Below, in pieces: positions 33,828-43,600 of a stretch of 64,000 nucleotides of DNA. Below the pieces are notes generated by a model that was not told where the DNA came from, did no database searches, and saw only the letters and a program-made list of their open reading frames with translations. Origin of the DNA: Verrucomicrobiales bacterium (GTDB lineage: Bacteria; Verrucomicrobiota; Verrucomicrobiia; Limisphaerales; J093); NCBI GenBank assembly GCA_024233215.1, contig JACKPW010000005.1, positions 62,001 through 126,000 of the forward strand, in the 5' to 3' direction. The translations under genes and the position numbers were made by a program. Every line of letters begins with the position of its first letter. Position 1 is the first letter of the stretch.

Positions 33828-34598
33828 CTACATCCCCATGATCTGGTAACCGCCATCCACGTAGAGCACCTGGCCGGTGATGGCGGCGCCGCCCTCGCTT
33901 GCCAGGAAGGTCGCGGTGGCTCCGAGTTCCTCCAGGGTGACATTACGTCGGAGCGGGGCCTTCTGCTCGTAGTGCTTGTACATGTCCAGGAAGCCGGCGA
34001 TCCCGCGGGCGGCAAGGGTGTTGACCGGGCCCGCGCTGATGCAGTTGACGCGGATTCTGGAGGGGCCCAGATCGTGGGCGAGGTAGCGGGTGCAGGCCTC
34101 GAGGGAAGCCTTGGCGACGCCCATGACGTTGTAGTGCGGCACGACCTTCTCGGCTCCGTAGTAACTCAGGCCGAGGATGCTGCCGCCATTGGTCATCAAC
34201 GGGGTGGCGGCCCGCGCCAGCGCGACCAGCGAGTAGGCGCTCACGTCGTGAGCGATCCGGAAAGCCTCCCGCGAGGTGTTCACGAACCGCCCTTCCAGGG
34301 CTTCCCGGGGGGCAAAAGCCACGGAGTGCAGCATCAGGTCCAGTGAACCGAAGCGCTCCCGGACCTCGCCAAAGGCGCTGTCGATTTGCTCGTCCAGCGT
34401 GACGTCGCACGGAATGACGGGGCACCGGGGTCCCAGCGCGGCGGCGAGTTCCTCGACGCTTGGGCGGATGCGTTCGCCCTGATAGGTCAGTGCCACCTGT
34501 GCCCCGGCGTCGACCCAGGCGCGGGCGATGCCCCACGCGATGGACCGTTTGTTCGCCACTCCGAAAATAATGCCTTTTTTGCCGTCGAGTAGTGCCAT
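33828..34598 (-). CDS. fabI: Enoyl-[acyl-carrier-protein] reductase FabI
   Basis: It catalyses the NAD(P)H-dependent last reduction of each fatty-acid elongation round. 256 residues, normal FabI length. Short-chain dehydrogenase fold with the divergent FabI cofactor motif (GVANKRSIAWGIA), DVT at 65-67, and the active-site pattern Y146...Y156-x6-K163 (SYYGAEKVVPHYNVMGVAK), the same numbering as E. coli FabI. C-terminus: GQVLYVDGGYQIMG. It is the first gene of a minus-strand run with the UroD-family protein, lipoprotein and prepilin-like genes, although those have no obvious link to lipid synthesis. The promoter should lie in the 281-bp divergent region at 34599-34879. Confidence 0.96.
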   Translation of the reverse strand: MALLDGKKGIIFGVANKRSIAWGIARAWVDAGAQVALTYQGERIRPSVEELAAALGPRCPVIPCDVTLDEQIDSAFGEVRERFGSLDLMLHSVAFAPREALEGRFVNTSREAFRIAHDVSAYSLVALARAATPLMTNGGSILGLSYYGAEKVVPHYNVMGVAKASLEACTRYLAHDLGPSRIRVNCISAGPVNTLAARGIAGFLDMYKHYEQKAPLRRNVTLEELGATATFLASEGGAAITGQVLYVDGGYQIMGM

Positions 34599-34686
34599 GC
34601 CTGGTTCCTGTACGGATGCGGCGCGTTTGGGGGGATTACCCGTCGGGCAGATGCCGGACCGGTGGGCCGGGCGGGCGATCCCGTTG

Positions 34687-34770
34687 CCGCAGGCCCCATT
34701 AAGGCCAAACGCCGCAGGGACGCAAGCCCGATGGCGCGATTACCACACCTGCGGGGTCAACGAACCCCGC
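34687..34770 (+). promoter_or_regulatory. Structured leader with competing hairpins upstream of the CNNM transporter
   Basis: In the divergent intergenic region, CCTGCGG (34748-34754) can pair with CCGCAGG at 34687-34693 or at 34712-34718. The overlapping segment GCGGGGT (34751-34757) can instead pair with ACCCCGC (34764-34770) in a strong 7-bp hairpin. A GGCCAAACGCCGCAGGGACG segment (34703-34722, followed by CAAGCC) recalls part of the c-di-GMP-I riboswitch core, but with mismatches. The region may be a regulated 5' leader of the gene at 34880. This is speculative. Confidence 0.3.
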
Positions 34771-34879
34771 CTTGCAGTTTGTCGCCGTCCATCCTGATGG
34801 TAGCTTGCTGCCGTGCCTTGCAGGCGGAATCCCGGTCCGGCCGGGGCCTCCGCCTGCCCGGCACATTCTGGGATCCATC

Positions 34880-36235
34880 ATGCAAAGTGTAGCCATCGAA
34901 CTGACGATCATTCTGGCGCTGGTGTTGTTCAACGGGATCTTCGCGATGACCGAGATTGCGGTTGTTTCCTCGCGGAAGTCCCGGTTGAAGGAGATGGCGG
35001 CGGCCGGGGGGCGGGGTGCGGCGAGTGCCCTCCGGTTGGCGGCTTCGCCGGGACGATTTCTGGCCACCGTGCAGGTGGGGATCACGTTGGTCGGGGTGCT
35101 GGCGGGGGCTTTTGGCGGGGCCACCATGTCGCGGGAGCTGGCGCGGTGGCTGCAGGAGCTGCCGTGGGTGGGGAGTTACGCGACGGGGCTCAGTTTCGCC
35201 CTGGTGGTGGCGATGATCACGTTCTTGTCATTGGTTCTGGGGGAACTGGTTCCCAAGCGGATTGCCCTTAGCAACCCGGAGACAGTGGCGGCGCGAATGG
35301 CGCACAGTGTGAGCCGCCTGGCCCGGCTGGCCTCGCCGGCGGTCTGGGTGCTGGAGAAATCGACCCGCCTGGTTTGCGGATTGCTCCGGTTGCGTGAACC
35401 GGTGCGGGCGCCGGTCAGTGAGGAGGAAATCCGGCTGTTGCTCCGGGAGGCGACCGATGCCGGCGCCCTGGAGCGCATGGAATCGTCCATGATCGAGCGG
35501 GTGCTGGGTCTGGACCATCTGCCGGTGCGGGAGATCATGACGCCACGCCCCAAAATGATCTTCCTCAACGTGGAGGATTCCCACGAGACGGTGTGGCACA
35601 AGATGGTGGTGAGCGGGCACTCCCAGTTTCCCGTCTATGAGGGCAACCGGGACCACATCCGGGGCCTGGTGACGCTCAAGGCGGTATATGCGAACCTTGC
35701 TGCCGGGGTGCCTGTGCGGCTGCGCGACCTGACCACCCGGCCCCTCATCGTGCCGGCCAGCCAGCGGGTGCTGGATTTGCTGGAGACCTTTCGGCGGACC
35801 GGTCAACACGTGGGGTTGGTGGTGGACGAATTCGGCAGCGTGGTGGGGATGGTGACGTTGATCGATGTGATGGAGGCCATTGCCGGTGATTTTCCCGACC
35901 AGCAGGCCCGGCTGCGGCCGACCGCAGTGAAGCGTCCCGACGGGACGTGGCTCGTGGACGGGTTGCTCGAGATTGACCGACTCCAGCAACTGCTGCCGGA
36001 GTTCCGGTTTGCTCCGCCGGAACGGCGCAGTCATCACACGGTGGCCGGTTTTCTCCTGGAGCGAATGGGGCGGATTCCGGCCGAGGGCGAATCGCACGAG
36101 GAACAGAACCACAAGTTCGAGGTCATCGACATGGACGCCCGGCGCGTGGACAAGATCCTCGTCACGCCGTTGGGGCCGGATTGGGCCTCGACCCTGTCGG
36201 TGGGAGCGGGGGATGAGCCTTCCCGACCTCACTGA
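34880..36235 (+). CDS. CNNM/CorC-type membrane transporter (hemolysin-family, CBS-pair protein)
   Basis: The ATG at 34880 (MQSVAIELTIILALVLFNGI) is chosen over the longer frame because it begins right at the first membrane helix. 451 residues: a DUF21/CNNM transmembrane domain (about 1-185, with VLFNGIFAMTEIAVVSSRKSR and FLSLVLGELVPKRIAL), a CBS pair (about 200-330, PVREIMTPRPKMIFL, HSQFPVYEG, GLVVDEFGSVVGMVTLIDVM) and a C-terminal CorC/HlyC FAD-like domain (about 345-430). The family exports or regulates magnesium or cobalt, with CBS domains that bind adenine nucleotides. A weak terminator follows. Confidence 0.9.
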   Translation: MQSVAIELTIILALVLFNGIFAMTEIAVVSSRKSRLKEMAAAGGRGAASALRLAASPGRFLATVQVGITLVGVLAGAFGGATMSRELARWLQELPWVGSYATGLSFALVVAMITFLSLVLGELVPKRIALSNPETVAARMAHSVSRLARLASPAVWVLEKSTRLVCGLLRLREPVRAPVSEEEIRLLLREATDAGALERMESSMIERVLGLDHLPVREIMTPRPKMIFLNVEDSHETVWHKMVVSGHSQFPVYEGNRDHIRGLVTLKAVYANLAAGVPVRLRDLTTRPLIVPASQRVLDLLETFRRTGQHVGLVVDEFGSVVGMVTLIDVMEAIAGDFPDQQARLRPTAVKRPDGTWLVDGLLEIDRLQQLLPEFRFAPPERRSHHTVAGFLLERMGRIPAEGESHEEQNHKFEVIDMDARRVDKILVTPLGPDWASTLSVGAGDEPSRPH

Positions 36236-36264
36236 GGGGTTGTCCGTCAGGAAAGAACCCCTTT
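36235..36264 (+). terminator. Weak terminator after the CNNM gene
   Basis: AGGGGTT (36235-36241) and AACCCCT (36256-36262) form a 7-bp stem with a 14-nt loop followed by TTTG. The T-tract is short, so termination would be partial. It lies directly upstream of hicB. Confidence 0.4.
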
Positions 36265-36297
36265 GCCCGCCGGGGATGTTCGGGATAGGGTGGCGGC

Positions 36298-36489
36298 ATG
36301 AACCGTGTCCGGTACGTTTACTGGCGGGATGACCAGTTCTGGCTGGGCTACCTTGAGCAGTATCCTGACTATGTTACCCAGGGCGAGTCCCTTGAGGACC
36401 TTCAGGCGCACTTGCGTGACCTGCATGCCGATTTGTCGGGTGGGCTCATTCCTGGCGTGCGCCAAGTGGCGGAGCTTGAACTGGCGTGA
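36298..36489 (+). CDS. hicB: HicB-family antitoxin
   Basis: 63 residues: MNRVRYVYWRDDQFWLGYLE, then YPDYVTQGESLEDLQAHLRD. This is the partial RNase-H fold of HicB (Y...W.GYLEQYPD..TQG.SLEDL...L). The C-terminal DNA-binding extension seen in longer HicB proteins is absent. A purine-rich AGGGTGG lies 6 bp before the start. The stop overlaps the hicA GTG start (GTGA), the usual coupling of this pair, here in hicB-hicA order. It would neutralise HicA and probably autoregulate the operon. Confidence 0.85.
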   Translation: MNRVRYVYWRDDQFWLGYLEQYPDYVTQGESLEDLQAHLRDLHADLSGGLIPGVRQVAELELA

Positions 36490-36659
36490 AACGGCGCGAG
36501 CTGATTCAGAGGATTGAGGCGATGGGTTGCCGCCTTGTCCGTCACGGCGGAAAGCACGACTGGTATCAGAATCCCGAGACAGGGATGGCACAGCCGGTGC
36601 CACGGCATCGCGAAATCCGCGAGTTCGTCGCTCAGACCATTCTGAAGAAACTGTCCTGA
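36486..36659 (+). CDS. hicA: HicA-family mRNA interferase toxin
   Basis: 57 residues from a GTG start at 36486 overlapping the hicB stop: MKRRELIQRIEAMGCRLVRH and then GGKHDWYQNPETG. It has the double-stranded-RNA-binding-like HicA fold with the catalytic His in the GGKHDWY motif and the closing segment PVPRHREIREFVAQTILKKL. The family cleaves mRNA and blocks translation when not bound by HicB. The pair seems intact. It is too short, and starts with GTG, so it is easily missed. Confidence 0.88.
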   Translation: MKRRELIQRIEAMGCRLVRHGGKHDWYQNPETGMAQPVPRHREIREFVAQTILKKLS

Positions 36660-36729
36660 TGCCGGGCCAAAGGTTGGCAAACTGCAGTCCGTCCAAGCAT
36701 GCGGTACTGCCCTCAGGGAAAAACCCCAG

Positions 36730-37146
36730 ATGCAGATCCATCTCAACGCATGGCGCGCGGCTGCGATCCTGGCAGTCGCGGGTGGCTTGGTCTCGTCATG
36801 CGCGAATCGTGAGAGGGTTGCCCGGCCTGAGACGATTCGTTGGCACGAGGAGGACCTTGCCGGGTGGACGCTCAGCCTGCACGTTCCTGCAGGGCTTCCT
36901 GCATATCGGCTGCGGGATGACGGAACGGCACCGAGTTGGATTGGCGACGAGCGTTGCCAGGCAACCCCGCTGTTTCGGTGGGAGATTGATGGCGATGGGC
37001 GCCTCTGCCTCTACTCTGAGCAAGAGGTTGTGGCCGTGTTGTCACTGATCCGTTGCGAGGGCACAAAGGCAATCGTCTGGGATGGCGTCCAGAACAGCAT
37101 CCAAAGATACGACCGCACGCGAAATGTGCCGAGCAAGTCGAAGTAG
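36730..37146 (+). CDS. Lipoprotein of unknown function
   Basis: 138 residues with a lipoprotein signal (LAVAGGLVSSCANRE; lipidated Cys near residue 24). The rest (GWTLSLHVPAGLPAYRLRDD, CLYSEQEVVAVLSLIRCEG) shows alternating beta strands and no known motif. It starts 70 bp after hicA. Its 3' end is followed within 60 bp by a 165-bp dispersed repeat. Confidence 0.65.
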   Translation: MQIHLNAWRAAAILAVAGGLVSSCANRERVARPETIRWHEEDLAGWTLSLHVPAGLPAYRLRDDGTAPSWIGDERCQATPLFRWEIDGDGRLCLYSEQEVVAVLSLIRCEGTKAIVWDGVQNSIQRYDRTRNVPSKSK

Positions 37147-37200
37147 CCAATCCTCTCCTGCCGGGGTGTGTTCCGGGCGGCAGTCGCTGAGCTCAGCATT

Positions 37201-37366
37201 CAGTCCAGAAACCGCAGATAAACGCGGATGAACGCAGATAAGTCCCTCAGCCTGAGGCCTCAGCGGTGGTCGAATGCTCTGACCCAACGGGGAGAAGGAG
37301 CGTTTCGGCAAGTCTCTGGGAATTGCTGCATATCTGCGCGTCTCTGCGGTTCAACTGCTCTTTCAA
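37201..37366 (-). repeat. 165-bp dispersed repeat, copy 1 (minus orientation)
   Basis: The minus strand of this segment aligns with 57213-57377: both start with an AGCAGTTGAACCGCAGA-type end, share GAGGGACTTATCTGCGTTCA near the other end, and close with ATCTGCGGTTTC. The ends are imperfect inverted repeats with core AACCGCAGAT. It fills the gap between the convergent lipoprotein and SGNH genes. Confidence 0.8.
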
Positions 37367-37369
37367 GGT

Positions 37370-38338
37370 TCAGTCGAGCCATGTGGATTGGTGGGGGAGC
37401 TGCGCGGTTTCTCGAGCGACGTGGGTTGCGATGGCGTTCAGGAACAACCGGCGCAGCGCATCGTAGCCACGATCGTTCGGGTCTTCGACATTGACGTGAT
37501 ACCAGTAGTGCGGGTCCTGGCGATCGTAATGCACGCGCCAGAACTGGGCGCAAGACAACCCGTGGCCGAGGAACGGTTCGTGGATGTCGACCAAGTGCAC
37601 GTCGGGATGGCGGTCGGCGGCGGTCGAGAGGATTTCGTTGTACGCGGCCAGGAGTTTCAAGCCGTCCGGCCAGGCGGGAAGACCCACCCAGCGCAGGCTG
37701 CCGGTTCCGTCGGAGGGATCGTAGATGTTCGCCAGGAAGATGTGGCAACCGCCGGGGAAGGCGGCGCGGATCGCGTCAAGCATGGTTTCCAGCCGGTGGG
37801 CGAAGGTCGCCACCCAGGGGCGCGCCTGCTCGAACGAGGCGCCGTACATGGCGCCATCGGATGGTGGGGTTCGGCCGTAGTTGTGGATCAGGTCGTTGCC
37901 GCCGGTGGTGAAGACCACCAGACCCAACACGTGGGTCGGTTGACGCACGAGCTTTGGAATCTCCGCTCGCAAGTGCTGCTGCGAGGTGGTGCCGGACATC
38001 GCGAGGTTGGTGGCGGACAGGTTCGGCAGCACGCGACTGAGGCACAGCCCCATGAGGTCGTTGAACTCGTCGGGTGGGTTGGCGATGATCCGCTCAAAAT
38101 AGGATTTCCCCGGCGAGGCGCCGAACCCCGCCGTGACGCTGTCCCCCAGACCCACGAGGAGAACCTGACGGTCGGTCCAGGGCTTGCTGAATGGCGCTGC
38201 CGGGACCGGGATCGCCACGGGGCCCTCGCCGATTGGACGTCGCAGCTGGAATTGCCAGAAGAAGGCGAGCGCCAGGGCCGGCAACCCCACCAGCGCCAGA
38301 GGGAGCAGCCACCGGCGCAATTTCCGTCTGCGTGTCAT
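37370..38338 (-). CDS. SGNH/GDSL hydrolase, membrane-anchored or secreted
   Basis: Start at 38338 (MTRRRKLRRWLLPLALVGLP), giving a basic N-terminus and a signal-anchor. 322 residues. SGNH block I is LLVGLGDSVTAGFG (nucleophile Ser), followed by an Asn-containing AMSGTTSQQ region, block III FTTGGNDLI, and a C-terminal catalytic part near VNVEDPNDRGYDALRR, where the usual DxxH is atypical. These hydrolases act as esterases or lipases, or deacetylate surface carbohydrates. It is the last gene of a minus-strand run with an aminotransferase and an alpha/beta hydrolase. Confidence 0.8.
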   Translation of the reverse strand: MTRRRKLRRWLLPLALVGLPALALAFFWQFQLRRPIGEGPVAIPVPAAPFSKPWTDRQVLLVGLGDSVTAGFGASPGKSYFERIIANPPDEFNDLMGLCLSRVLPNLSATNLAMSGTTSQQHLRAEIPKLVRQPTHVLGLVVFTTGGNDLIHNYGRTPPSDGAMYGASFEQARPWVATFAHRLETMLDAIRAAFPGGCHIFLANIYDPSDGTGSLRWVGLPAWPDGLKLLAAYNEILSTAADRHPDVHLVDIHEPFLGHGLSCAQFWRVHYDRQDPHYWYHVNVEDPNDRGYDALRRLFLNAIATHVARETAQLPHQSTWLD

Positions 38339-38375
38339 GGCCGGGTTGCAGATGCTCAGAGATACCGTCGCATGA

Positions 38376-39698
38376 TCAGTGCAATTCGCGGATGGCGGCG
38401 CCGAGTCGTTCGATGCCGAGTTCAATCGCCTGTCGGGTGGCATTGCCGAAGCTCAACCTCATCTCGTGATCCGGTGCCCGACGGTGCGGGTCGTTCGCGT
38501 AGCAAAGCCGGCCGGGGACATAAAGCACCTGATGGTCCAGCGCGCGCCTGAACATGGCCGACTTCAGGCCGGTACGAACACGGCGGGGTGCTGCCGCCCA
38601 GACGTAGAGACCGCCGGTGGGTTCCTGCCAGCGGACGGTGTCCGGAAAGGACTGTCGCATGGCGGCGGTCATCCAGCCCGCCTTCCGGCGGTAACGACGG
38701 CGGAGCGTTTGCACGTGCCGGTCGTACACCGGGCCGGCCAGGGCCCGGGCCAGGACGTGCTGCAGGAGGCTGGAGGTGCCGAAGTCGTGGTTGCTCTTGA
38801 CGTGCAGGACCCGGGTGAGCAGAGGCTCGGGCAGCACCCCGAAGCCGACGCGCAATCCGGTGGCGAACGGCTTGCTGAAGGTGCCGGCGAGCAGCACGCG
38901 ATCTTCCGCCCCGCGGACCGCCAGGGCCGTCGGGACATCCTCACCGGCAAACCTCAGTTCGCGATAGGCGGCGTCCTCGAGCAAATAGAGCGGATGGCCG
39001 GCTGCCTTTTCGTAGCGGCGGAGCAGATCCAAAGCGGCTTGCTTGCGCGCGAAAGTCGTGGTGCGTCCCGTGGGGTTCTGGTGGTAGGTGACGAGGTAGA
39101 GCAGTTTTAGTCGCTTCAATGTCCCCGTGCGGCGCAGGCCTTCCAGAAGGGCCTCCAAGGCGTCGAGGTCGATCCCGTCCTCCATCAGCGGAACGCCGCG
39201 ACAGTCGAGTCCGTGGCTTTGGGCGATGCCAAGGTAAACGAAGTACGTCGGGTCCTCGACGATGACGATGTCGCCGGGATCGCACAGGACCTCGGTCAGG
39301 AGATAAAGCAGTTGTTGGGAACCGCTGGTGATGATCGTGCGGGCGCGGGCATAGTGACCCTCCTGGACGTCGGCTGCGGGACCGGCGGTGGGGGTGAGGG
39401 TGATCGCAGCCCGGTCCTGGGTCAGCAGGCGTTGGGCGGTGAGGCGGCGCAACTCGGGCAGACCGCCGGTGGTGCCATACTGGAGGGCCGGTTCCCCGGA
39501 GCGATGTCCGCGCAGGAGTCCCGCGACGATGTCGCGGGTGTCGGCCACGGGCAGAGTGGGGTTGTCGGTGAAGCCGGCGGCGAGCGAGATGAGGTCGGGA
39601 TGCTCGAGGGCGTGCTGCATCAGCCACGCGATGGGCGGGGCTTCGGTCCGGCGGCCGAGGGCGGAGAGGGAGCTGAGGGTCGTGCGGGAGGGCTTCAT
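38376..39698 (-). CDS. PLP-dependent aminotransferase, fold type I (MocR/2-aminoadipate-like)
   Basis: Start at 39698 (MKPSRTTLSSLSALGRRTEA), one base after the upstream hydrolase stop; the longer frame upstream is an antisense-like reading of that gene. 440 residues. Motifs: LISLAAGFTDNPTLP, LQYGTTGGLPELRRL, TSGSQQLLYLLTEVL, DPTYFVYLG, YHQNPTG, EDAAYRE and GTFSKPFATGLRVGFGV with the Schiff-base Lys. The closest remembered types are 2-aminoadipate or aromatic/valine-pyruvate-like class I aminotransferases. The exact amino acid is not decidable from sequence alone. Confidence 0.88.
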   Translation of the reverse strand: MKPSRTTLSSLSALGRRTEAPPIAWLMQHALEHPDLISLAAGFTDNPTLPVADTRDIVAGLLRGHRSGEPALQYGTTGGLPELRRLTAQRLLTQDRAAITLTPTAGPAADVQEGHYARARTIITSGSQQLLYLLTEVLCDPGDIVIVEDPTYFVYLGIAQSHGLDCRGVPLMEDGIDLDALEALLEGLRRTGTLKRLKLLYLVTYHQNPTGRTTTFARKQAALDLLRRYEKAAGHPLYLLEDAAYRELRFAGEDVPTALAVRGAEDRVLLAGTFSKPFATGLRVGFGVLPEPLLTRVLHVKSNHDFGTSSLLQHVLARALAGPVYDRHVQTLRRRYRRKAGWMTAAMRQSFPDTVRWQEPTGGLYVWAAAPRRVRTGLKSAMFRRALDHQVLYVPGRLCYANDPHRRAPDHEMRLSFGNATRQAIELGIERLGAAIRELH

Positions 39699-39699
39699 G

Positions 39700-40569
39700 T
39701 CAGGGGTGGTTGGTCGTCGGAGTGGCCGTCGGCCAATCGGTGGGGGGGCGCTGACGCAAGTCGAGAAAGGTGCGGACTGCTTCCGTGAACTCCAGCCGCC
39801 CGGTCTGGAGCGTGTCATTGTGGTCCCCGCGCAGTTCGCGGAAGAGTTTCGGGGCGTTGGCGGCGGCGAAGAGGCGCTGTCCGTGGGCGAAGGGGATGAT
39901 GGTGTCGGTGCGGCTGTGCATGACAAGCAGGGGCAGGTGGAGGCGGGAGAGTTTGGCCCGGTTGTCGAAATGAATGGTGGCGAGGGTGCGAACGGGCAGC
40001 CACGGGAAGAACTCGGCTCCGATGTCGGGGATGCTGGTGAAGGTGCTTTGCAGGATCAGGCCGCCGAGGGGGCGGCGGACGGCCAGTTCAGTGGCGACCC
40101 CGCCCCCCAGGGATTCGCCCAACGCGAGCAGGTTGGTCGCGGCGAACCCGCGTGCTTCCAGCCAATGACAGGCGGCCTCGGCATCGGCACAGACCCCGGT
40201 CTCCGACGGGCGGCCTTCGCTCCGGCCGTAGCCGCGATAGTCGAAGGCGAGCACATTGAGGTGCAGATCCCGCAGGGCGGTGTAGAGGTCGAGTCGATGA
40301 CTGATGTTGCCGCCGTTGCCGTGGCAGACGATGACGGCCGGTTGGGCGGGGTCGGTGGGAAAGAACCAGGCGTTCAGCCGGACTCCGTCGGAACTTGTGA
40401 GCCAGACCTCCTGGAAGGGAACCCCCAGCGAATCGCCTTCGGCGGCGAACCGTTGGGAGGGCTGGAAGACCTGGCGATGTTCGAACCAGCGCAGGAGCCC
40501 GTAGGCGACGAAAGGCGCCAGGGCAAGCCCGATGAGGTTCTTGACGCGATTGCGGGTCCAGCCGGCCAT
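39700..40569 (-). CDS. Alpha/beta hydrolase (BEM46/FrsA-like), membrane-anchored
   Basis: Start at 40569 (MAGWTRNRVKNLIGLALAPF), with an N-terminal hydrophobic anchor (about 11-27). 289 residues. The catalytic triad candidates are Ser in LALGESLGGGVA, Asp in MHSRTDTIIP, and His in LRGDHNDTL. HGNGGNISHR is the oxyanion-hole region. The family includes broad-specificity esterases and acyl hydrolases; the substrate is unknown. The stop is one base from the aminotransferase start, so the two are co-translated. Confidence 0.88.
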   Translation of the reverse strand: MAGWTRNRVKNLIGLALAPFVAYGLLRWFEHRQVFQPSQRFAAEGDSLGVPFQEVWLTSSDGVRLNAWFFPTDPAQPAVIVCHGNGGNISHRLDLYTALRDLHLNVLAFDYRGYGRSEGRPSETGVCADAEAACHWLEARGFAATNLLALGESLGGGVATELAVRRPLGGLILQSTFTSIPDIGAEFFPWLPVRTLATIHFDNRAKLSRLHLPLLVMHSRTDTIIPFAHGQRLFAAANAPKLFRELRGDHNDTLQTGRLEFTEAVRTFLDLRQRPPTDWPTATPTTNHP

Positions 40570-40652
40570 GCGGGCGAGCGTGGCGGGTTGACGGGCACCC
40601 GGCAAGGCTGGAACCAAGAGGCTGGAACCAAGAGATGAGATCAGCGACCGGG

Positions 40653-43600
40653 TCAGGCGGTTCCCGGCGGGACGGGAGCCCCTGGTGTTTCCGGAGGCGG
40701 AGGGGCGTCCGCCGGGAGATCCACGTGGAACCGGGTGAACCGGCCGGGCTCGCTTTCGCAGCGGATTTCGCCCCCATGTTCCTTGACGATGCCGTGGCTG
40801 ATGGCGAGGCCCAGGCCTGTGCCTTCCTCCCGTCCCTTGGTGGTGAAGAATGGTTCAAACATCTGCTGGCGGACCTCCTCGGGGATTCCTGCGCCATGGT
40901 CCTCGACGGTCAGGCGCACCCAGGTTTGTCCTTCCCGTTCGAGCGAGTGGGCTTCGACGTGCAGTTGTTTCTCGAGATCGTGACCGGGGAATCGCTGGTT
41001 CAGGGCGTCACGGGCGTTGGTCATCAGGTTCATCACCACCTGTTGCAGCCGGTTCCCGTGGCCGGTCAACCGGGGCAGGTCGGGGTCAAGGTGCACTTTC
41101 AGGTGGATGTGATCGCGTTTGAAGAGTGCGTGCACCAGGGAGAGGGTTCCCTCAACAATCTCCGGGATGCTGGTGGGGTGGGGTGGGGCCTGATCCTGGC
41201 GGGCGAAGGACAGGAGGTTCTTGACGATTTCGGTGACGCGATGGGTTTCGTGCTGGATCTCATTGACGAATTCCCGGAGCGGGCTGTCCGCCGGCAGGCC
41301 TTCCCCGATGATGTCGGCATAGTTCATGATGCCGTTGACGGGGTTGTTGATCTCGTGCGCCACCCCGCCTGCCAGGGTGCCCAGAGCGGCGAGCCTTTCC
41401 CGGTGACGGGCCTGGGCCTCGATCTCGCGCCGTTCCCGTTCGATGCGCCGCTGCTCGGTGACGTCGATCATCATGACCAGCAAACGCTGCCGGGTCTCAT
41501 CGGAATCCAGTCGGCGGTAAGAGAGGATCACGGTGCGTGGATTGCCGTCCTTGTGGGTCAGGGTGACCTCGATGGAACCACGGCAGTCGGTGTCGATGGC
41601 CTTGCGCATGCGAATTGCGGCGCGGGCTTGTTCCTCCGGATCGCGATACATGGTCTCCGTCCAGCCCTGCCGGTTGATTTCCTCCATCGTGTAGCCGGTC
41701 ATCTCGATCATCCGGGGATTCCAGACCGAGAAGTGCGCGCCGGGCGCCTCGTCGATGGGCTCCCAGACGCAGATGCCCTCGGCGGCGTGTTCGATGATGG
41801 ACCGGCGGAACGCAGATTCGGCCCGCAGTCGCTCGTCGGCCTGTTTCCGGTCGGTGACATCCTGCTTGATGGTGATGAAGTGGCTGATCCGCCCGTCGGC
41901 GTCGGAGAGCGGGGTGATGGTGGATTCTTCGATGTAAACCGAACCGTCCTTGCGCCGATTGATCATCTCACCCTCCCACACCTTGCCGGCGAGGATGGTG
42001 GTCCAGAGTTCTTGATAGTACCCGGAATCCTGGCGTCCGGATTTGAGCAGACTGGGCTTTTTCCCGATGACCTCCGCGGTGGGATAGCCGGTCATACGTT
42101 CGAAGGCCGCGTTGACCCATTCGATGTGACCGTCGCGGTCGGTGATCATGACGGTGTTGGCGGTGGCCTGGAGGGCGGTGCCCTGCAGGCGCAGGCGGGC
42201 GCGGGCCTCGCGATGTTCGGTGACGTCCCGGACCACCCCCACCATGCGGATGGGATGCCCGGCCTCGTCCCGTTCGATCTGGGCCATCTCGTGCACCCAG
42301 CGGACCGAGCCGTCGGGGCGGATCAGGCGGTGTTCGATGTCGTAAGGCACGTCGTCCCGCCAGGCGGCTTCGGCGGCGCGGACCAGGCGGTCCCGGTCGT
42401 CAGGATGGATGTATTTCAGAAAGGTCTCAACCCGGTCGTCGAACGCTTCCGGTTCCAATCCGAAAATGCGGTAGGTCTCGGCGGACCACGTCAGCACCCC
42501 CTGATCGGGCGATTCCGCCCCCCAACTTCCGACGTGGGCCACTTCCTGGGCCTTCTCGAGGTCGGCTCGCAGGCGGGCCAGTTCCTCCACCCTGAGTTTC
42601 TCCTCGGTGATGTCGCTGAACAGGGTGGTGAAGCGTCCTTTTTCGGGGCAGGAAACGGTGACCCGGAGATGTTTCCGGGCGTGGGGGAACCATGTTTCAA
42701 AAGTGACCGGTTGGCCGCTTTCCGCCACTCCGGCGAAGACTTCCAAGAACGGCGGCTCCCCGTAGACTTCGGAGGCGAGGTTGCCGCAGGCCTGCTCGCG
42801 GTTGACGCCCAGAATGGGTTGGTGCGCGGGGTTGACATCGAGGATCCGGTAGTCCAGCGGCTTTCCCGCCGGATCGCAGACGATCTCGTTGTAGCAACTG
42901 CCGTTGGCCATGCTCTCGAAGATCGAACGGAACTTGCGTTCGCTGGTGGCGAGTGCCTCCTCTGCCTGCCGGCGTCGTTCCTCCGCCGCGAGGTTGTCGA
43001 GGGCGAACGAGATGTCGGTGGCCATTTCCTCCAGCAGACCGATCTCCCGGTCCTGAAAGGCGTTGGCCTGGGCACTGAAGACCGCGAGCACACCGGCCGG
43101 GGCGCCCGCGAAACGGATCGGGAGGACGGCACCCGCGTGCAGACCGGCCCGCTGCAGTCGGGCAGCCTGGTGTCCAAGTCCGGGTTCGTTGAGCAGGTCC
43201 CGCACCACGCGGGTGCAATCGCTGCTGAACGCCTGGTCGCAGAGGGTGGCCTGGCTGTCGGGGGTCTCGGGGGACTCCGATTCCTCCTGCAGCACGCGCA
43301 GTGCCTCCCCCGCAGAGGCCAGCGTTTCGAGATCCTTGGTTTCCGGGTTGTGCCAGCGCACAAGGGCAAGTTGGAATCCCCCGAACTCGATGGCGATCCG
43401 GCACGACTCGTCGAACAGTTCCTGGCGGTGTCGAACCCGGACCACCGCCTGGTTGACCTGACTGAGGGTGGCGTAGAGCCGGTTCAGACGGAGGATCTCC
43501 TGTTCCGCCCCGTGCTTGTAGAGTGCCAGCTCGATGATCGACTTCAGTTCCCGTTCCTCGAAGGGCTTCAGCACGTAGCCATAGGGCTCGGCGAGTTTGG

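Noticed and set aside
33803..34015. N-terminal extension of the UroD-family protein into fabI
   Set aside because: The extension is Ser/Pro/Arg-rich antisense-type sequence overlapping a well supported gene; the internal ATG at 33802 gives a normal family start.
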